In this document: positions 34,969 through 44,346 of the stretch, piece after piece | How positions within the stretch are numbered: position 1 is the stretch's first letter | Layout: each line of letters opens with the position of its first letter | DNA from: Paraburkholderia tropica | GTDB lineage: Bacteria > Pseudomonadota > Gammaproteobacteria > Burkholderiales > Burkholderiaceae | Assembly: GCF_914484835.1 (NCBI RefSeq) | Contig: NZ_CAJZAR010000054.1 | Coordinates: forward strand, 62,001-126,000 | Direction: 5' to 3' | DNA: 64,000 bases | The notes under the pieces: generated by a model | What the model was told of the DNA's origin: nothing | Databases searched by the model: none | Seen by the model: the letters and a program-made list of their open reading frames with translations, nothing else | Program-made: the position numbers and the translations under genes

Positions 34969-35718
34969 ATGAAAGTGATTACCGCAGTCAAGCGCGTCGT
35001 CGACTACAACGTGAAGGTTCGCGCGAAGGCGGACGGCAGCGGCGTCGATATCGGCAACGTCAAGATGTCGATGAACCCCTTCGACGAGATCGCCACCGAA
35101 GCGGCCACGCGCCTCAAGGAAGCGGGCCACGCGAGCGAAGTCGTGGCCGTTTCGTGCGGCGTCGCGCAAAGCCAGGAAACGCTGCGCACGGCGCTCGCCA
35201 TCGGCGCGGATCGCGGCGTGCTCGTCGAAACCACCGTGGAACTCCAGCCGCTCGCCGTGGCGAAGCTGCTGAAGGCCGTGATCGAGAAAGAGCAGCCGCA
35301 ACTGGTGATTCTCGGCAAGCAGGCCATCGACGACGACGCGGGCCAGACCGGCCAGTTGCTCGCCGCCCTGCTCGACTGGCCGCAAGCGACGTTCGCGAGC
35401 GCCATCGAAATCGGCGACGGCACGGCGACCGTGACGCGCGAAGTCGACGGCGGCCTCGAAGTCGTTTCGCTGCGCCTGCCCGCCATCGTCACGACCGATC
35501 TGCGCCTGAACGAGCCGCGCTACGTCACGCTGCCCAACATCATGAAGGCCAAGAAAAAGCCGCTCGACGTGCTGACGCCCGAGCAGCTCGGCGTCGATCC
35601 CGCGCCGCGTCTGAAGACGCTCAAGATCGTCGAACCGCCCGTGCGCCAGGCCGGTGTGATCGTGCCGGATGTGGCGGCGCTCGTCGACAAACTGAAAACC
35701 GAAGCGAAGGTGATTTGA
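34969..35718 (+). CDS. etfB: Electron transfer flavoprotein beta subunit
   Basis: A 249-residue ETF beta subunit with GAGGAAA before the ATG. MKVITAVKRVVDYNVKVRAK, the MNPFDEIATEAATRLKE block and the C-terminal recognition-loop region (VTLPNIMKAKKKPLDV) are canonical. With EtfA it forms the soluble heterodimer that accepts electrons from several flavin dehydrogenases and hands them to ETF-QO. The stop codon abuts the etfA start. Confidence 0.96.
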   Translation: MKVITAVKRVVDYNVKVRAKADGSGVDIGNVKMSMNPFDEIATEAATRLKEAGHASEVVAVSCGVAQSQETLRTALAIGADRGVLVETTVELQPLAVAKLLKAVIEKEQPQLVILGKQAIDDDAGQTGQLLAALLDWPQATFASAIEIGDGTATVTREVDGGLEVVSLRLPAIVTTDLRLNEPRYVTLPNIMKAKKKPLDVLTPEQLGVDPAPRLKTLKIVEPPVRQAGVIVPDVAALVDKLKTEAKVI

Positions 35719-36648
35719 ATGACCACTCTTGTGATCGCCGAACACGGCGAAGGCCAGCTCAAGCCCGCGACGTTGCATACGATCGCGGCCGCACAACAGA
35801 TCGGTAACGGCGTGCACGTGCTCGTGACGGGTCACGCCGCCAGCGCCGTGGCGCAAGCCGCGAGCCGCGTGGCGGGCGTCGGCCAGGTCGTGCTGATCGA
35901 CGCGCCGCATCTGGCCGATGCGCTCGCGGAAAACGTCGCCGCGCAGGTGCTCGCGCTCGCGCCCGACTACACGCATGTGCTCTTTCCCGCGACCGCGTTC
36001 GGCAAGAACGTCGCGCCGCGCGTGGCCGCGAAGCTCGACGCCTCGCAGATCTCCGACGTGATCGCGATCGACTCGCCGGACACGTTCCAGCGCCCGATCT
36101 ACGCGGGCAACGCCATCGCCACCGTGCAATCCGCCGACGCCGTGAAGGTCGCGACGATCCGCACGACCGCGTTCGAAGCGGCGGCGAGCGAAGGCGGCAA
36201 CGCAACGGTCGCCGAAGCGCCCGCGCTGCCCGATAGCGGCCGCTCCTCGTTCGTGCGCCGCGAGATCGCCACGAGCGACCGGCCCGACCTGACCTCGGCG
36301 CGCGTCGTGGTGGCAGGCGGACGCGGACTCGGCAGCGCCGAGGACTTCGCACGCCTTGATCCGCTCGCCGAAAAGCTCGGCGCGGCCATCGGTGCGTCGC
36401 GCGCGGCCGTCGACTCGGGCTACGCGCCCAACGATCTGCAAGTGGGCCAGACCGGCAAGATCGTCGCGCCGGAACTGTACGTGGCGGTCGGCATTTCGGG
36501 CGCGATCCAGCACCTCGCGGGCATGAAGGACTCGAAGGTCATCGTCGCCATCAACAAGGACGCCGATGCGCCGATCTTCGGTGTGGCCGATTACGGCCTC
36601 GTCGCCGATCTGTTCGAAGCCGTTCCCGCGCTCGCGCAAGCGCTCTGA
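35719..36648 (+). CDS. etfA: Electron transfer flavoprotein alpha subunit
   Basis: A 309-residue FAD-carrying alpha subunit. The start codon follows the etfB stop directly. The C-terminal FAD domain is intact: SARVVVAGGRGLGSAEDF, GASRAAVDSGYAPNDLQVGQTGKIVAPELYVAVGISGAIQHLAGMKDSKVIVAINKD. It is the last gene of the four-gene plus-strand operon and ends at a strong terminator. Confidence 0.96.
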   Translation: MTTLVIAEHGEGQLKPATLHTIAAAQQIGNGVHVLVTGHAASAVAQAASRVAGVGQVVLIDAPHLADALAENVAAQVLALAPDYTHVLFPATAFGKNVAPRVAAKLDASQISDVIAIDSPDTFQRPIYAGNAIATVQSADAVKVATIRTTAFEAAASEGGNATVAEAPALPDSGRSSFVRREIATSDRPDLTSARVVVAGGRGLGSAEDFARLDPLAEKLGAAIGASRAAVDSGYAPNDLQVGQTGKIVAPELYVAVGISGAIQHLAGMKDSKVIVAINKDADAPIFGVADYGLVADLFEAVPALAQAL

Positions 36649-36727
36649 TATCACGCGGCCCGCGCGCCGCGTTTCTCGTTCTCCGTTTCTCTTTCTCCGT
36701 TTCTCTGCCTCACGCAGAAGCAGGATT

Positions 36728-36764
36728 GCCGTCTTCGCGATGTCATCGCGAAGACGGCTTTTTT
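36728..36764 (+). terminator. Rho-independent terminator of the etfBA operon
   Basis: GCCGTCTTCGCGA (36728-36740) pairs perfectly with TCGCGAAGACGGC (36746-36758) around TGTCA and is followed by T6. Confidence 0.93.
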
Positions 36765-36784
36765 ATGCGCGATCGCCCGGTGCA

Positions 36785-36809
36785 ATAAAAAAGCGGGCCA
36801 TGCCCGCTT
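36785..36809 (-). terminator. Rho-independent terminator of the hutG-ending operon
   Basis: AAGCGGGC (36791-36798) pairs with GCCCGCTT (36802-36809) around CAT. The A run at 36785-36792 becomes the U tract for minus-strand transcription. Confidence 0.9.
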
Positions 36810-36839
36810 GTGTTTCGAAACCTGAAGGAAGGCTCGCGT

Positions 36840-37643
36840 TCAGCGCCCCAGCTTGCGCACCGCTTCGAATCCCGCTGTCACCATGCGCTCGACCACAGGC
36901 TCCACCGCGTCCGCCGCTTCGGGCAGGTAAGCGAACGGCGACGTCTCGCTCATATACGTCGACTGACACATTTCGAGCTGCACCGCGTGCACGCCCTGTT
37001 GCGGCTCGCCGTACGCACGCGTGTTGTAACCGCCCTTGAAGCGCCCGTTGGCGATCCACGTGAACGGCTGATCGCCGAGCGTCGCGGTGATCGCGTCGAG
37101 CACGCTCGCGTCGCAACTGAGCCCGCTGTTCGTGCCGAGGTTCAGGTCCGGCAGCTTGCCGTCGAACAGACGCGGCAGCACGCTCGCGATCGAATGCGCT
37201 TCCCACAGCAGCACGGCGCCGAATTCGGCCTTCAAGCGATCGAGTTCCGCGCGCAACTGCGCGTGATACGGGTGCCAGTAATGGTCGAGACGTCGCGCGA
37301 TCTCGGCGGCGTCCGGGCCGCTGCCGTGACGATAAAGCGGCTCGCCGCGAAACGTTTCGGTCGGGCACAGGCCCGTGGTCGTCTGTCCGGGATAAAGGCT
37401 TTCGCCCGAGGGCGGCCGGTTCAGGTCGATCACGTAGCGCGACACGCGCGCGCCCAGCACCGACGCGCCCAGCTTGTGCGCGAATGCGTAGAGACGGTCG
37501 AGATGCCAGTCGGTATCGGCGACTTCGCCCGCGACATCGGTCAATTGCGCGCGCACCTCGTCGGGAATCGCGGTGCCGAGGTGCGGAATGGAAACGAGCA
37601 GCGGCACCGTGCCGGGCCGGAAATCGAAGATCGGAGCAGTCAT
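36840..37643 (-). CDS. hutG: N-formylglutamate deformylase
   Basis: A 267-residue hydrolase that releases glutamate and formate from N-formylglutamate, the last step of one histidine-degradation branch. MTAPIFDFRPGTVPLLVSIPHLGTAIPDEVR, YVIDLNRPPSGESLYPGQTTTGLCPTETF, LLWEAHSIASVLPRLFDGKLPDLNLGT and VHAVQLEMCQSTYM are strong HutG blocks, with His in PHLG and EAHSI as likely metal ligands. It overlaps the upstream 2-hydroxyacid oxidase gene by four bases, so it is the last cistron of the eight-gene transporter operon. No other hut enzyme gene is in the window apart from hutD. Confidence 0.93.
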   Translation of the reverse strand: MTAPIFDFRPGTVPLLVSIPHLGTAIPDEVRAQLTDVAGEVADTDWHLDRLYAFAHKLGASVLGARVSRYVIDLNRPPSGESLYPGQTTTGLCPTETFRGEPLYRHGSGPDAAEIARRLDHYWHPYHAQLRAELDRLKAEFGAVLLWEAHSIASVLPRLFDGKLPDLNLGTNSGLSCDASVLDAITATLGDQPFTWIANGRFKGGYNTRAYGEPQQGVHAVQLEMCQSTYMSETSPFAYLPEAADAVEPVVERMVTAGFEAVRKLGR

Positions 37644-38812
37644 GCGGGAGTCGTCGTGGTGACGTTGAGAGAGGCCGCATGCGTGGCGAGCCGGTCCGCG
37701 GTCAGCGCGGCCATGCTCGTGCAGCCGAGCAAACGCATGCAGATGTCGAGTTCGTTGCGCAGCAGCGCGAGCACGCCGCGTACGCCGTCGCCGCCGTTGG
37801 CCGCGAGTCCGTAGAGCGGCGCGCGGCCGAGCAGCACGCCGCGCGCGCCCAGCGCCACGGCTTTGGCAATGTCGCTGCCGCGCCGGATGCCGCCGTCGAC
37901 GAGAATGTCCGCGCCGCGCGGCGCAATCGACGCCGTGTGCGCGAGGATATCGAGCGGACTTTGCGCGCCATCGAGTTGCCGCCCGCCGTGATTCGAGAGC
38001 ACGACGCCATCGGCTTCGTGCGCGAACGCGCGCGCGGCATCCTCAGCGGTCTGGATGCCCTTGATGAAGATCTTGCCGCGCCAGTGGCGGCGCAGCCAGG
38101 CGATATCGCGCCAGTCCAGCGACGTATCCATCTGCCTGCCGAGCGCCGCCGCCTGCGCCTCGATGCCGGGGCCGAGTTGCGCGCTGCGCGCCAGATTCAC
38201 GAGTTGCGGCACGCCGTGAACGCCGACCGTCGCGAGCCAGCGCGGATGCCGGGCGATATCCCAGAGCAGCGTCCGCGTCCAGCGCAGCGGCAAGGTGAAG
38301 CCCGTGCGCGCGTAATGATCGCGCTGCCCGGTGACGGGCGTGTCCACCGTGAGCAGCAGCGTCGAAAAGCGCGCGGCCTGCGCGCGCGCCATGATGTCCT
38401 CGGCGATACGGCGATCCTGCTGCACATAGAGTTGCAGCCAGAGATCGCCGTCCGACGCCGCGCGCACGTCTTCGAGCAGACTCGTCGACGCCGTCGAGAG
38501 CGCGAACGGCAGCCCCGCCGCGTGCGCCGCACGCGCGAGCGTCTCTTCGGCGCCACGGCGGTACAGCCCGTTCAGACCCGTCGGCCCGACCACGGCGGGC
38601 CACGCCGCCGGATTGCCCGCGAGCGTCGTTTGCGTACTGATGCGCGAGACGTCGACCAGCACTTGCGGCGCGAACGCGATCGCCTCGTAGGCGGCGCGAT
38701 TGCGGCGCATCGTGACCGCGTCTTCGGCGCCGCCTTCGAGATACGACCAGGCGAAGTCCGGCAGATAGCGCCGGGCCGACTCGCGATAGTCGGCAACGTT
38801 GGAATGCACCAT
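37640..38812 (-). CDS. FMN-dependent alpha-hydroxy-acid oxidase/dehydrogenase (LldD/glycolate oxidase family)
   Basis: A 390-residue FMN TIM-barrel enzyme. I start it at 38812 (MVHSNVADYRESARRYLPDFAWSYLEGGAED), which fits the family N-terminus; the frame stays open far upstream inside the next gene. Catalytic residues are visible: Lys in KIFIKGI, and His/Arg in LSNHGGRQLDGA, plus DGGIRRGSDIAKAVALGA and VLLGRAPLYG. Members oxidise L-lactate, glycolate, L-mandelate or longer L-2-hydroxyacids, feeding quinone or oxygen. It starts eight bases after the D-2-hydroxyacid dehydrogenase gene, giving the operon enzymes of both stereochemistries. Confidence 0.9.
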   Translation of the reverse strand: MVHSNVADYRESARRYLPDFAWSYLEGGAEDAVTMRRNRAAYEAIAFAPQVLVDVSRISTQTTLAGNPAAWPAVVGPTGLNGLYRRGAEETLARAAHAAGLPFALSTASTSLLEDVRAASDGDLWLQLYVQQDRRIAEDIMARAQAARFSTLLLTVDTPVTGQRDHYARTGFTLPLRWTRTLLWDIARHPRWLATVGVHGVPQLVNLARSAQLGPGIEAQAAALGRQMDTSLDWRDIAWLRRHWRGKIFIKGIQTAEDAARAFAHEADGVVLSNHGGRQLDGAQSPLDILAHTASIAPRGADILVDGGIRRGSDIAKAVALGARGVLLGRAPLYGLAANGGDGVRGVLALLRNELDICMRLLGCTSMAALTADRLATHAASLNVTTTTPA

Positions 38813-38820
38813 CGTCGCGA

Positions 38821-40281
38821 TCAGTGCGCAGCGGAAGCCGAAGCCACCGGCGCGCGCGCCGGCAGCACACGCCCCGGATTCATCGTGTCGTTCGGATCGA
38901 GCAGTTGCTTCATCTGCTGCATCAGCGCGATCTCGTTGGCGTCCTTGTAGAGCGACATTTCGGGCACATGCAGCGAACCGATGCCATGCTCCGCACTGAA
39001 CGTGCCGCCCATGCCCGCCGCGATGTCGTAAAGCCGATGGCTCAGCGCGAGCTGTGTACCGGCCTTGTCCTCCACGCTCGCCCAGTATTCGTGCGAAAAC
39101 ATGGCGATGTAGTGGAGATTGCCGTCGCCCATATGGCCGACCACGACCTGCGTGGCCGCCGGATAATGCTCGGCGAGCGTCTGGTTGGCGGCGTCCATGA
39201 AATCGGGAATGCGGTACGTGGGCACGGCGATGTCGTGCGTGAGGCCCATGCCCTCGCGGCCGTTCGCCTCGGTCACGTGATGGCGGATGTGCCAGAGATC
39301 CGCGCGCTGCTGTGCGCTCGCGGCCACCACCGCGTCGACGATCACGCCCGCCTCGAACGACGGCGCGAGCGCGTCCGTCAAGCGCGTGGCGATGGCCTCG
39401 TCGTCGCCCGACGATGCCGCGAGTTCGACGAGCACCATCCACTCCGGCGTGGCGTCGAACGGATTGCGCCCCTTCGCGGCGTGACGCAGCGAGATCTCGA
39501 ATTCGCTGCGCGAGATCAGTTCGAGCCCGACCAGTTCGCCCGGAAAAGCCGCCTGGAGCTTCAACCCTTCCTGCACGGCGGCGTGCACGGTGTCCACGCC
39601 GATCATGGCGGTGGCCGTCGCGCGCGGACGCGGATACAGCTTCAGCGACGCCTGCGTGACCACACCGAGCGTGCCCTCCGAGCCGACGAACAGATTCTTC
39701 AGGTCGTAGCCGCTGTTGTTCTTGCGCAGCGTGCGAATGCCGTTCCACACGCGCCCGTCGGCGAGCACAACTTCCAGGCCGAGCACGAGATCGCGCGTGT
39801 TGCCGAAGCGCAGCACGTTGGTGCCGCCCGCATTCGTCGCGATATTGCCGCCGATCTGGCACGAGCCTTCCGCGCCGAGCGTGAGCGGAAAGATGCGGTC
39901 CGCGTCGAGCGCGGCCTGCTGGATATCAGCGAGAATGCAGCCGGCCTCGACGGTCATCGAATTGTTATCGGCATTCACCTCGACGATGCGGTTCATCTTC
40001 GCGAGATGCAGCAGGATGCTGTTGCCCGACGCGTCCGGCACCGAGCCGCCGCACACGCTCGTGTTGCCGCCTTGCGGAAACACCTTCACGTCATGCGCGT
40101 TGCACCATGCGAGCACCTTCGATACCTGCGCGGTGTCGCGCGGCAGCACCACGCAGGCCGCGCGGCCCGTATGACGCTTGCGCCAGTCGATCAGATGCGG
40201 CGCCATGTCGGGAGCGCTGTCCAGGACGCCGGTTGCGCCCACCAGTTCGTGCATCGCCTCGACAATCAGGGTGGAATTCAT
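38821..40281 (-). CDS. FAD-linked D-2-hydroxyacid dehydrogenase (GlcD/D-2-hydroxyglutarate dehydrogenase-like)
   Basis: A 486-residue flavoprotein of the vanillyl-alcohol-oxidase fold. The PCMH-type FAD domain (KVFPQGGNTSVCGGSVPDASGNSILL, TLGAEGSCQIGGNIATNAGGTNVLRFGNTRDLVLGLEVVL) is followed by the FAD-oxidase C-terminal domain with GHMGDGNLHYIAMF and AEHGIGSLH. This branch includes D-lactate, glycolate and D-2-hydroxyglutarate dehydrogenases, some of which pass electrons to ETF. The neighbouring etfBA and ETF-QO genes make that route likely here. It lies seven bases after the ATPase gene. Confidence 0.9.
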   Translation of the reverse strand: MNSTLIVEAMHELVGATGVLDSAPDMAPHLIDWRKRHTGRAACVVLPRDTAQVSKVLAWCNAHDVKVFPQGGNTSVCGGSVPDASGNSILLHLAKMNRIVEVNADNNSMTVEAGCILADIQQAALDADRIFPLTLGAEGSCQIGGNIATNAGGTNVLRFGNTRDLVLGLEVVLADGRVWNGIRTLRKNNSGYDLKNLFVGSEGTLGVVTQASLKLYPRPRATATAMIGVDTVHAAVQEGLKLQAAFPGELVGLELISRSEFEISLRHAAKGRNPFDATPEWMVLVELAASSGDDEAIATRLTDALAPSFEAGVIVDAVVAASAQQRADLWHIRHHVTEANGREGMGLTHDIAVPTYRIPDFMDAANQTLAEHYPAATQVVVGHMGDGNLHYIAMFSHEYWASVEDKAGTQLALSHRLYDIAAGMGGTFSAEHGIGSLHVPEMSLYKDANEIALMQQMKQLLDPNDTMNPGRVLPARAPVASASAAH

Positions 40282-40288
40282 GATTCGA

Positions 40289-41467
40289 TCAGTTCCTCAA
40301 AACGACGGCGTCGCGCGCCGACCAGCGCACGGCCTGCTGCTGTCCCACATTCGCGCGCTCCGATGCACACGCCGAAATGCCCTTCACGAGCAGCGTCGCG
40401 CCGTCGGCGAGCGTCAGTTCGAAACGCGTCATGCCGCCCACGAACGACACCTGCGAGATCGTGCCCGTGCAGGTGTTGTCGTCGTCGGCATTCATCGCTT
40501 CGACAACGTCGATCTTTTCCGGCCGCACGAGCACCTTCACTTTCGCGCCCAGTGCGTGACCTTCCGTGCTGCGCACCTTGAGCACGCGATTCGCCGACAC
40601 GCGCACGACACCGTCGGCCTGCACCACGCCTTCGATCAGGTTCGACTCGCCGACGAAGTCCGCGACGAACTCGTTCACAGGCTCGAAGTACAGTTCGTCG
40701 GGTGTGCCGAGCTGGGCGATACGCCCGCCGTTCATCAGACACACGCGATCCGAAAGATTCAGCGCCTCTTCCTGATCGTGCGTCACGTAGACGAGCGTGG
40801 TGCCGAGATCGCGATGCAGCCGCTTGATCTCACCCTGCAACTGGTCGCGCAGCTTCTTGTCGAGCGCGCCGAGCGGCTCGTCCATCAGGATCACCGAAGG
40901 CGAATAGACGATGCAGCGCGCGATGCCCACGCGCTGCTGCTGACCGCCCGACATCTCGCGCGGCTTGCGATGCTCATAACCCGTGAGGCCGACGCGCTCC
41001 AGCGCGTTACGCACGCGCTGCTGAATTTCCGACTTCGCGACGCCGCGAATGCGCAGCGGAAACGCCACGTTGTCGAACACATTCAGATGCGGCAGCAACG
41101 CGTAGTTCTGGAACACCATGCCGAGACCGCGCTCGCGCGGCGGCACGGTCGACACGTCCTTGCCGTCGAGCACGATGGTGCCTTCGCTCGGCGCGACGGC
41201 GCCCGCGATGATGTTGAGGATCGTGCTCTTGCCCGAGCCGCTCGGTCCGAGCAGGCTCAGGAATTCGCCCTTGCGGATCGAAAAATCGGTGCTGTGCAGC
41301 GCCACCGCGCTGCCGTATTGCTTGCTCACGCCGCGAAAGACGATCATGTCGTCGGCGCTGCGCTGCGCGGCGGCGGCGCTGCCCGCTGCGTCGCGGCTCG
41401 CGTGCTTGCCTGACTGCGCGGCGGTGGCCTGTGGACGGCCGTCGTTATCCAGTAGAACGTGTGACAT
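40289..41467 (-). CDS. ABC importer ATPase, spermidine/putrescine type (second importer)
   Basis: A 392-residue ATPase with GGAGAA before the ATG at 41467 and a 40-residue Ala/Ser-rich N-terminal extension before the ABC domain (MIVFRGVSKQYGSAVALHST). Walker A GPSGSGKST, signature MSGGQQQRVGIAR, Walker B VILMDEPLGALD and switch YVTHDQEEAL are intact, with a C-terminal TOBE region. It energises the permeases encoded upstream. It is a paralogue of the ATPase at 7673 but clearly diverged. Confidence 0.93.
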   Translation of the reverse strand: MSHVLLDNDGRPQATAAQSGKHASRDAAGSAAAAQRSADDMIVFRGVSKQYGSAVALHSTDFSIRKGEFLSLLGPSGSGKSTILNIIAGAVAPSEGTIVLDGKDVSTVPPRERGLGMVFQNYALLPHLNVFDNVAFPLRIRGVAKSEIQQRVRNALERVGLTGYEHRKPREMSGGQQQRVGIARCIVYSPSVILMDEPLGALDKKLRDQLQGEIKRLHRDLGTTLVYVTHDQEEALNLSDRVCLMNGGRIAQLGTPDELYFEPVNEFVADFVGESNLIEGVVQADGVVRVSANRVLKVRSTEGHALGAKVKVLVRPEKIDVVEAMNADDDNTCTGTISQVSFVGGMTRFELTLADGATLLVKGISACASERANVGQQQAVRWSARDAVVLRN

Positions 41468-41481
41468 GTTTTTCTCCAACC

Positions 41482-42330
41482 TCAATGCGACGACTCGGGC
41501 GCAGCCGGCTGAAGCCAAACCGACACGCAACAGAAAATCAGCGAAAGCAGCGTAAGCAACGCGGAAACCGCCGCGATGACGGGCGAAATATCCCATTGAA
41601 TGCTGCTGTACATCCGCACCGGCAACGTGGTCGTTGACGGGCTCGTGAGAAACCAGGCGATGACGACTTCGTCGAACGACACCAGAAACGCGAACAAGGC
41701 ACCGGCGAGAATCGACGGACGAAGCTGCGGCAACACGACTTTCACGAACACGGTGCTGCGCTTCGCGCCCATGATCGTGGTCGCGAATTCGAGCGCAGGA
41801 TCGAGCTTCTTCACACCGGCCATTACCGTCATCATCATGAACGGCGTGACGTAGGCGACGTGGCTCACGACGAGGCCGAGCGTCGAGCCCACCAGATGCA
41901 GCCGCGAAAAATACAGATAGAGACCGAGCGACATCACGATCACCGGCACCAGAATCGGGCTCATGAGCAGCAGCATCACGAGGCGCTTGCCGGGAAACTC
42001 ATGGCGCACGAGCCCATACGCGGCGGGTACGCCCAGCACGACCGCCACCACCATCGTGAGCGTCGCGACCTTCACGCTCTGCAAGATCGGGGCGACCCAG
42101 CTGGTCGAGGTGAAGAGATGCACGTAAAGCGACATCGACCACACGCGCGGCGGGAACGTCAGCTCGCCGTCGCCGCCGAACGAAATCGGAATGACGATCA
42201 GCGACGGCACCAGAATGAAGGCGTACACCAGAATCGCGACGACGTTGCGCAAGCGCGCATAGCGGCGCGCCAGACCATCGACGACGACACCGCGCCGGAC
42301 TGCCGGCATACTCGATACAGACGTGCTCAT
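41482..42330 (-). CDS. ABC importer permease, PotC/PotI type (second importer)
   Basis: A 282-residue permease. The start at 42330 overlaps the preceding gene by four bases (ATGA). About six transmembrane helices and the EAA loop EFATTIMGAKRSTVFVKVVLPQLRP are visible, with VIPISFGGDGELTFPPRVWS after the first helix as in PotC/PotI proteins. Confidence 0.92.
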   Translation of the reverse strand: MSTSVSSMPAVRRGVVVDGLARRYARLRNVVAILVYAFILVPSLIVIPISFGGDGELTFPPRVWSMSLYVHLFTSTSWVAPILQSVKVATLTMVVAVVLGVPAAYGLVRHEFPGKRLVMLLLMSPILVPVIVMSLGLYLYFSRLHLVGSTLGLVVSHVAYVTPFMMMTVMAGVKKLDPALEFATTIMGAKRSTVFVKVVLPQLRPSILAGALFAFLVSFDEVVIAWFLTSPSTTTLPVRMYSSIQWDISPVIAAVSALLTLLSLIFCCVSVWLQPAAPESSH

Positions 42331-43160
42331 GCCATCACCTTTTTCGAATCGCGCTTCTGGAAGCGTTCCGCACCGAGCGCCGCGAGCGTGACAATGCCGA
42401 GCAGAATCACGCCGATGGCCGAGGCCATGTTCCAGTCCATCGTTTCGCGTGTGTAGAAGTCCACGAGGTTGGACATCATCGCGTCCTTGCGGCCGCCCAG
42501 CAGCGCCGGAATCACGAAGAAACCCATCGACATCACCGTGGTGCTCAGCGCCGCCGCCGCCACGCCGGGCATGGACAACGGCAGCGTGATGCGAAAGAAG
42601 ATGCGCGGCGGCTTCGCGCCCATGATCTCCGAGGCGCGATACAGCGACGGGTCGATGGCGAGCAGGCTCGCGAGCACCGGGAACACAATGAACGGAATCA
42701 GATAGTTCGTCATGCCGACCATCACGCCGAACCGGTTGAACAGCATCGGCAATTGCACCTGCGTGCTGAACACAAACGACAGCAGTTGATTGACGAGCCC
42801 GTCGCGGCCGAGCAGCACCGTGAACGCGTAACTCTTCACCAGAATGCTGGTCCAGAACGGCACCAGCACGAGCACCATATACAGCGCGCGCTTCTTCGGC
42901 GTCTGCTTCGCGAGATGCATGGCGATGGGATAACCGAGCAGCAGACTGCACACCGAGGCGCAAATGCTGATCTGGAACGTCGACCACAACGTGCGCAGGA
43001 AGAGTGCGCTGCCGAACAGGCGTTCATAGGCCGAAAGCGACAGGCCGTCATTCACCCAGACACTCGTGTAGACCACGTACATCAGCGGTACGAACACCAC
43101 GAGAAATAAAAATACCGTTGCTGGGCCGACGTACAGCAAGCCCTCTTTTCTGCCTTTCAT
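42327..43160 (-). CDS. ABC importer permease, PotB/PotH type (second importer)
   Basis: A 277-residue permease. ATG at 43160 is preferred; a GTG directly before it would add one residue, and GGGAGG sits just upstream. The FWTSILVKSYAFTVLLG block and EAA loop YRASEIMGAKPPRIFFRITLPLSMPG define the PotB/PotH branch. It pairs with the permease encoded next. Confidence 0.92.
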   Translation of the reverse strand: MKGRKEGLLYVGPATVFLFLVVFVPLMYVVYTSVWVNDGLSLSAYERLFGSALFLRTLWSTFQISICASVCSLLLGYPIAMHLAKQTPKKRALYMVLVLVPFWTSILVKSYAFTVLLGRDGLVNQLLSFVFSTQVQLPMLFNRFGVMVGMTNYLIPFIVFPVLASLLAIDPSLYRASEIMGAKPPRIFFRITLPLSMPGVAAAALSTTVMSMGFFVIPALLGGRKDAMMSNLVDFYTRETMDWNMASAIGVILLGIVTLAALGAERFQKRDSKKVMA

Positions 43161-43238
43161 CACTCCTCCCCACTACTGACATGCGCAACCGCGAACCACA
43201 CGGCCGCCGCTTGCGCGACGGCCATCTTCAACACTCCA

Positions 43239-44309
43239 TTACGACAGCACCCACTCCTTGAAGCGCAGCGTGAGTTCGTCGTAGTGCTCCGCCCACCAGA
43301 CGTCGTTGCTGATGAGGTTCATCTTGTTGCCCGGGTCCGAGAGCCACTTGCGCACGTCCGGCTTGACGAGCGGCAGCGCCTTCTTGCTGGCCGGCGTGTT
43401 GCCGAGATAGTCCATGAGCGCGGCCTGGCGATCGGGGCGCATGGCGAACTGCACGAACTTCATCGCGTTCGCCTTGTTCGGCGCATTCTTCAGAACAACC
43501 AGATATTCGAGGCCCGTGAGCGTCTGCTTGAACGAGAAGTTAATCGGCTTGCCCGCTTCCTGCGCGGCCTTCACGCGCGTCGAATACGTGTAGCTGAAAT
43601 CGACCTGGCCCGTTTCCACGAGCGAGACGGTTTGCGGCGTCTGGTCGACCCACTTGCCGATAAACGGCTTGATGCGGTCGAGCGCGCGGAATGCACGCGG
43701 CACGTCGAGAGGATAGATCTTTTCCGGCGGCACGCCGTCGGCGAGCAAGGCGATTTCGAGCGTCTCGCTCGCACGATTGCGCAGCGTGCGCTGGCCGGGA
43801 AATTTCTTCACATCGAAATAATCGGCGAAGGTTTCCGGGTGCTTGCCGGCCGGATACTTGCTGTTGTCCCAGCAGATGCCGCCGGTGAAGCCGTAGAACG
43901 GCACGGCGAACTTCGTCATCGGCGCGATCAGGTCGCTCTGGTCGAACAGCGCGGGATCGAGCGGTTCCCAATAGCCGTTCTTCGCACCCGTCATCGCCAT
44001 CGGGCCGACCGCGTCGAACACGTCCCATTGCACGTTGTTCGTCATCACCTGCGCCTTGACGCGGGCGAGATCGGGCGTATCGACGAGCGTCACGTGAACG
44101 CCGAACTCCTTCTCGAACGGCTTCGCCAGCGCCTCTTCCACGCCCTGGTGATAGTTGCCGCCCCAGCTCACGACCGTGAGATTGCTCGCCGCCGCCGCCT
44201 TGCGCGAGGTGACGATCATCGGCGCGGCAACGGCGCCCGACAGGAGCGTGGCGCCGGCCGCCTGAAGAAAGCGGCGGCGCGGAAGGATGATATTGTTATC
44301 GGATGACAT
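43239..44309 (-). CDS. Tat-exported periplasmic binding protein (second importer)
   Basis: A 356-residue solute-binding protein with a twin-arginine signal (PRRRFLQAAGATLL, about residues 10-23) and cleavage near SRKAAAAS. The mature NLTVVSWGGNYHQGVEEALAKPFEKEFG is of the PotD-like family. It shares layout and the ADGVPPE-Y/F-PLD-R-AFRALDRIKP segment with the binding protein at 10592, so the two importers are related, but the ligand-contact regions differ. It follows the DapA-like gene by 37 bases. Confidence 0.92.
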   Translation of the reverse strand: MSSDNNIILPRRRFLQAAGATLLSGAVAAPMIVTSRKAAAASNLTVVSWGGNYHQGVEEALAKPFEKEFGVHVTLVDTPDLARVKAQVMTNNVQWDVFDAVGPMAMTGAKNGYWEPLDPALFDQSDLIAPMTKFAVPFYGFTGGICWDNSKYPAGKHPETFADYFDVKKFPGQRTLRNRASETLEIALLADGVPPEKIYPLDVPRAFRALDRIKPFIGKWVDQTPQTVSLVETGQVDFSYTYSTRVKAAQEAGKPINFSFKQTLTGLEYLVVLKNAPNKANAMKFVQFAMRPDRQAALMDYLGNTPASKKALPLVKPDVRKWLSDPGNKMNLISNDVWWAEHYDELTLRFKEWVLS

Positions 44310-44346
44310 GGGATCCTCTGGTGGGTAGCGATGGTCTCTGTGCGGC

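Noticed and set aside
38813..39862. Apparent 5' extension of the 2-hydroxyacid oxidase frame, making a 740-residue protein
   Set aside because: The extra 350 residues are low-complexity shadow of the D-2-hydroxyacid dehydrogenase gene; the family N-terminus begins at 38812.
42331..42987. Apparent N-terminal extension of the PotC/I-type permease frame
   Set aside because: It is the out-of-frame shadow of the upstream permease gene; ATG 42330 with a 4-base overlap gives the normal length.
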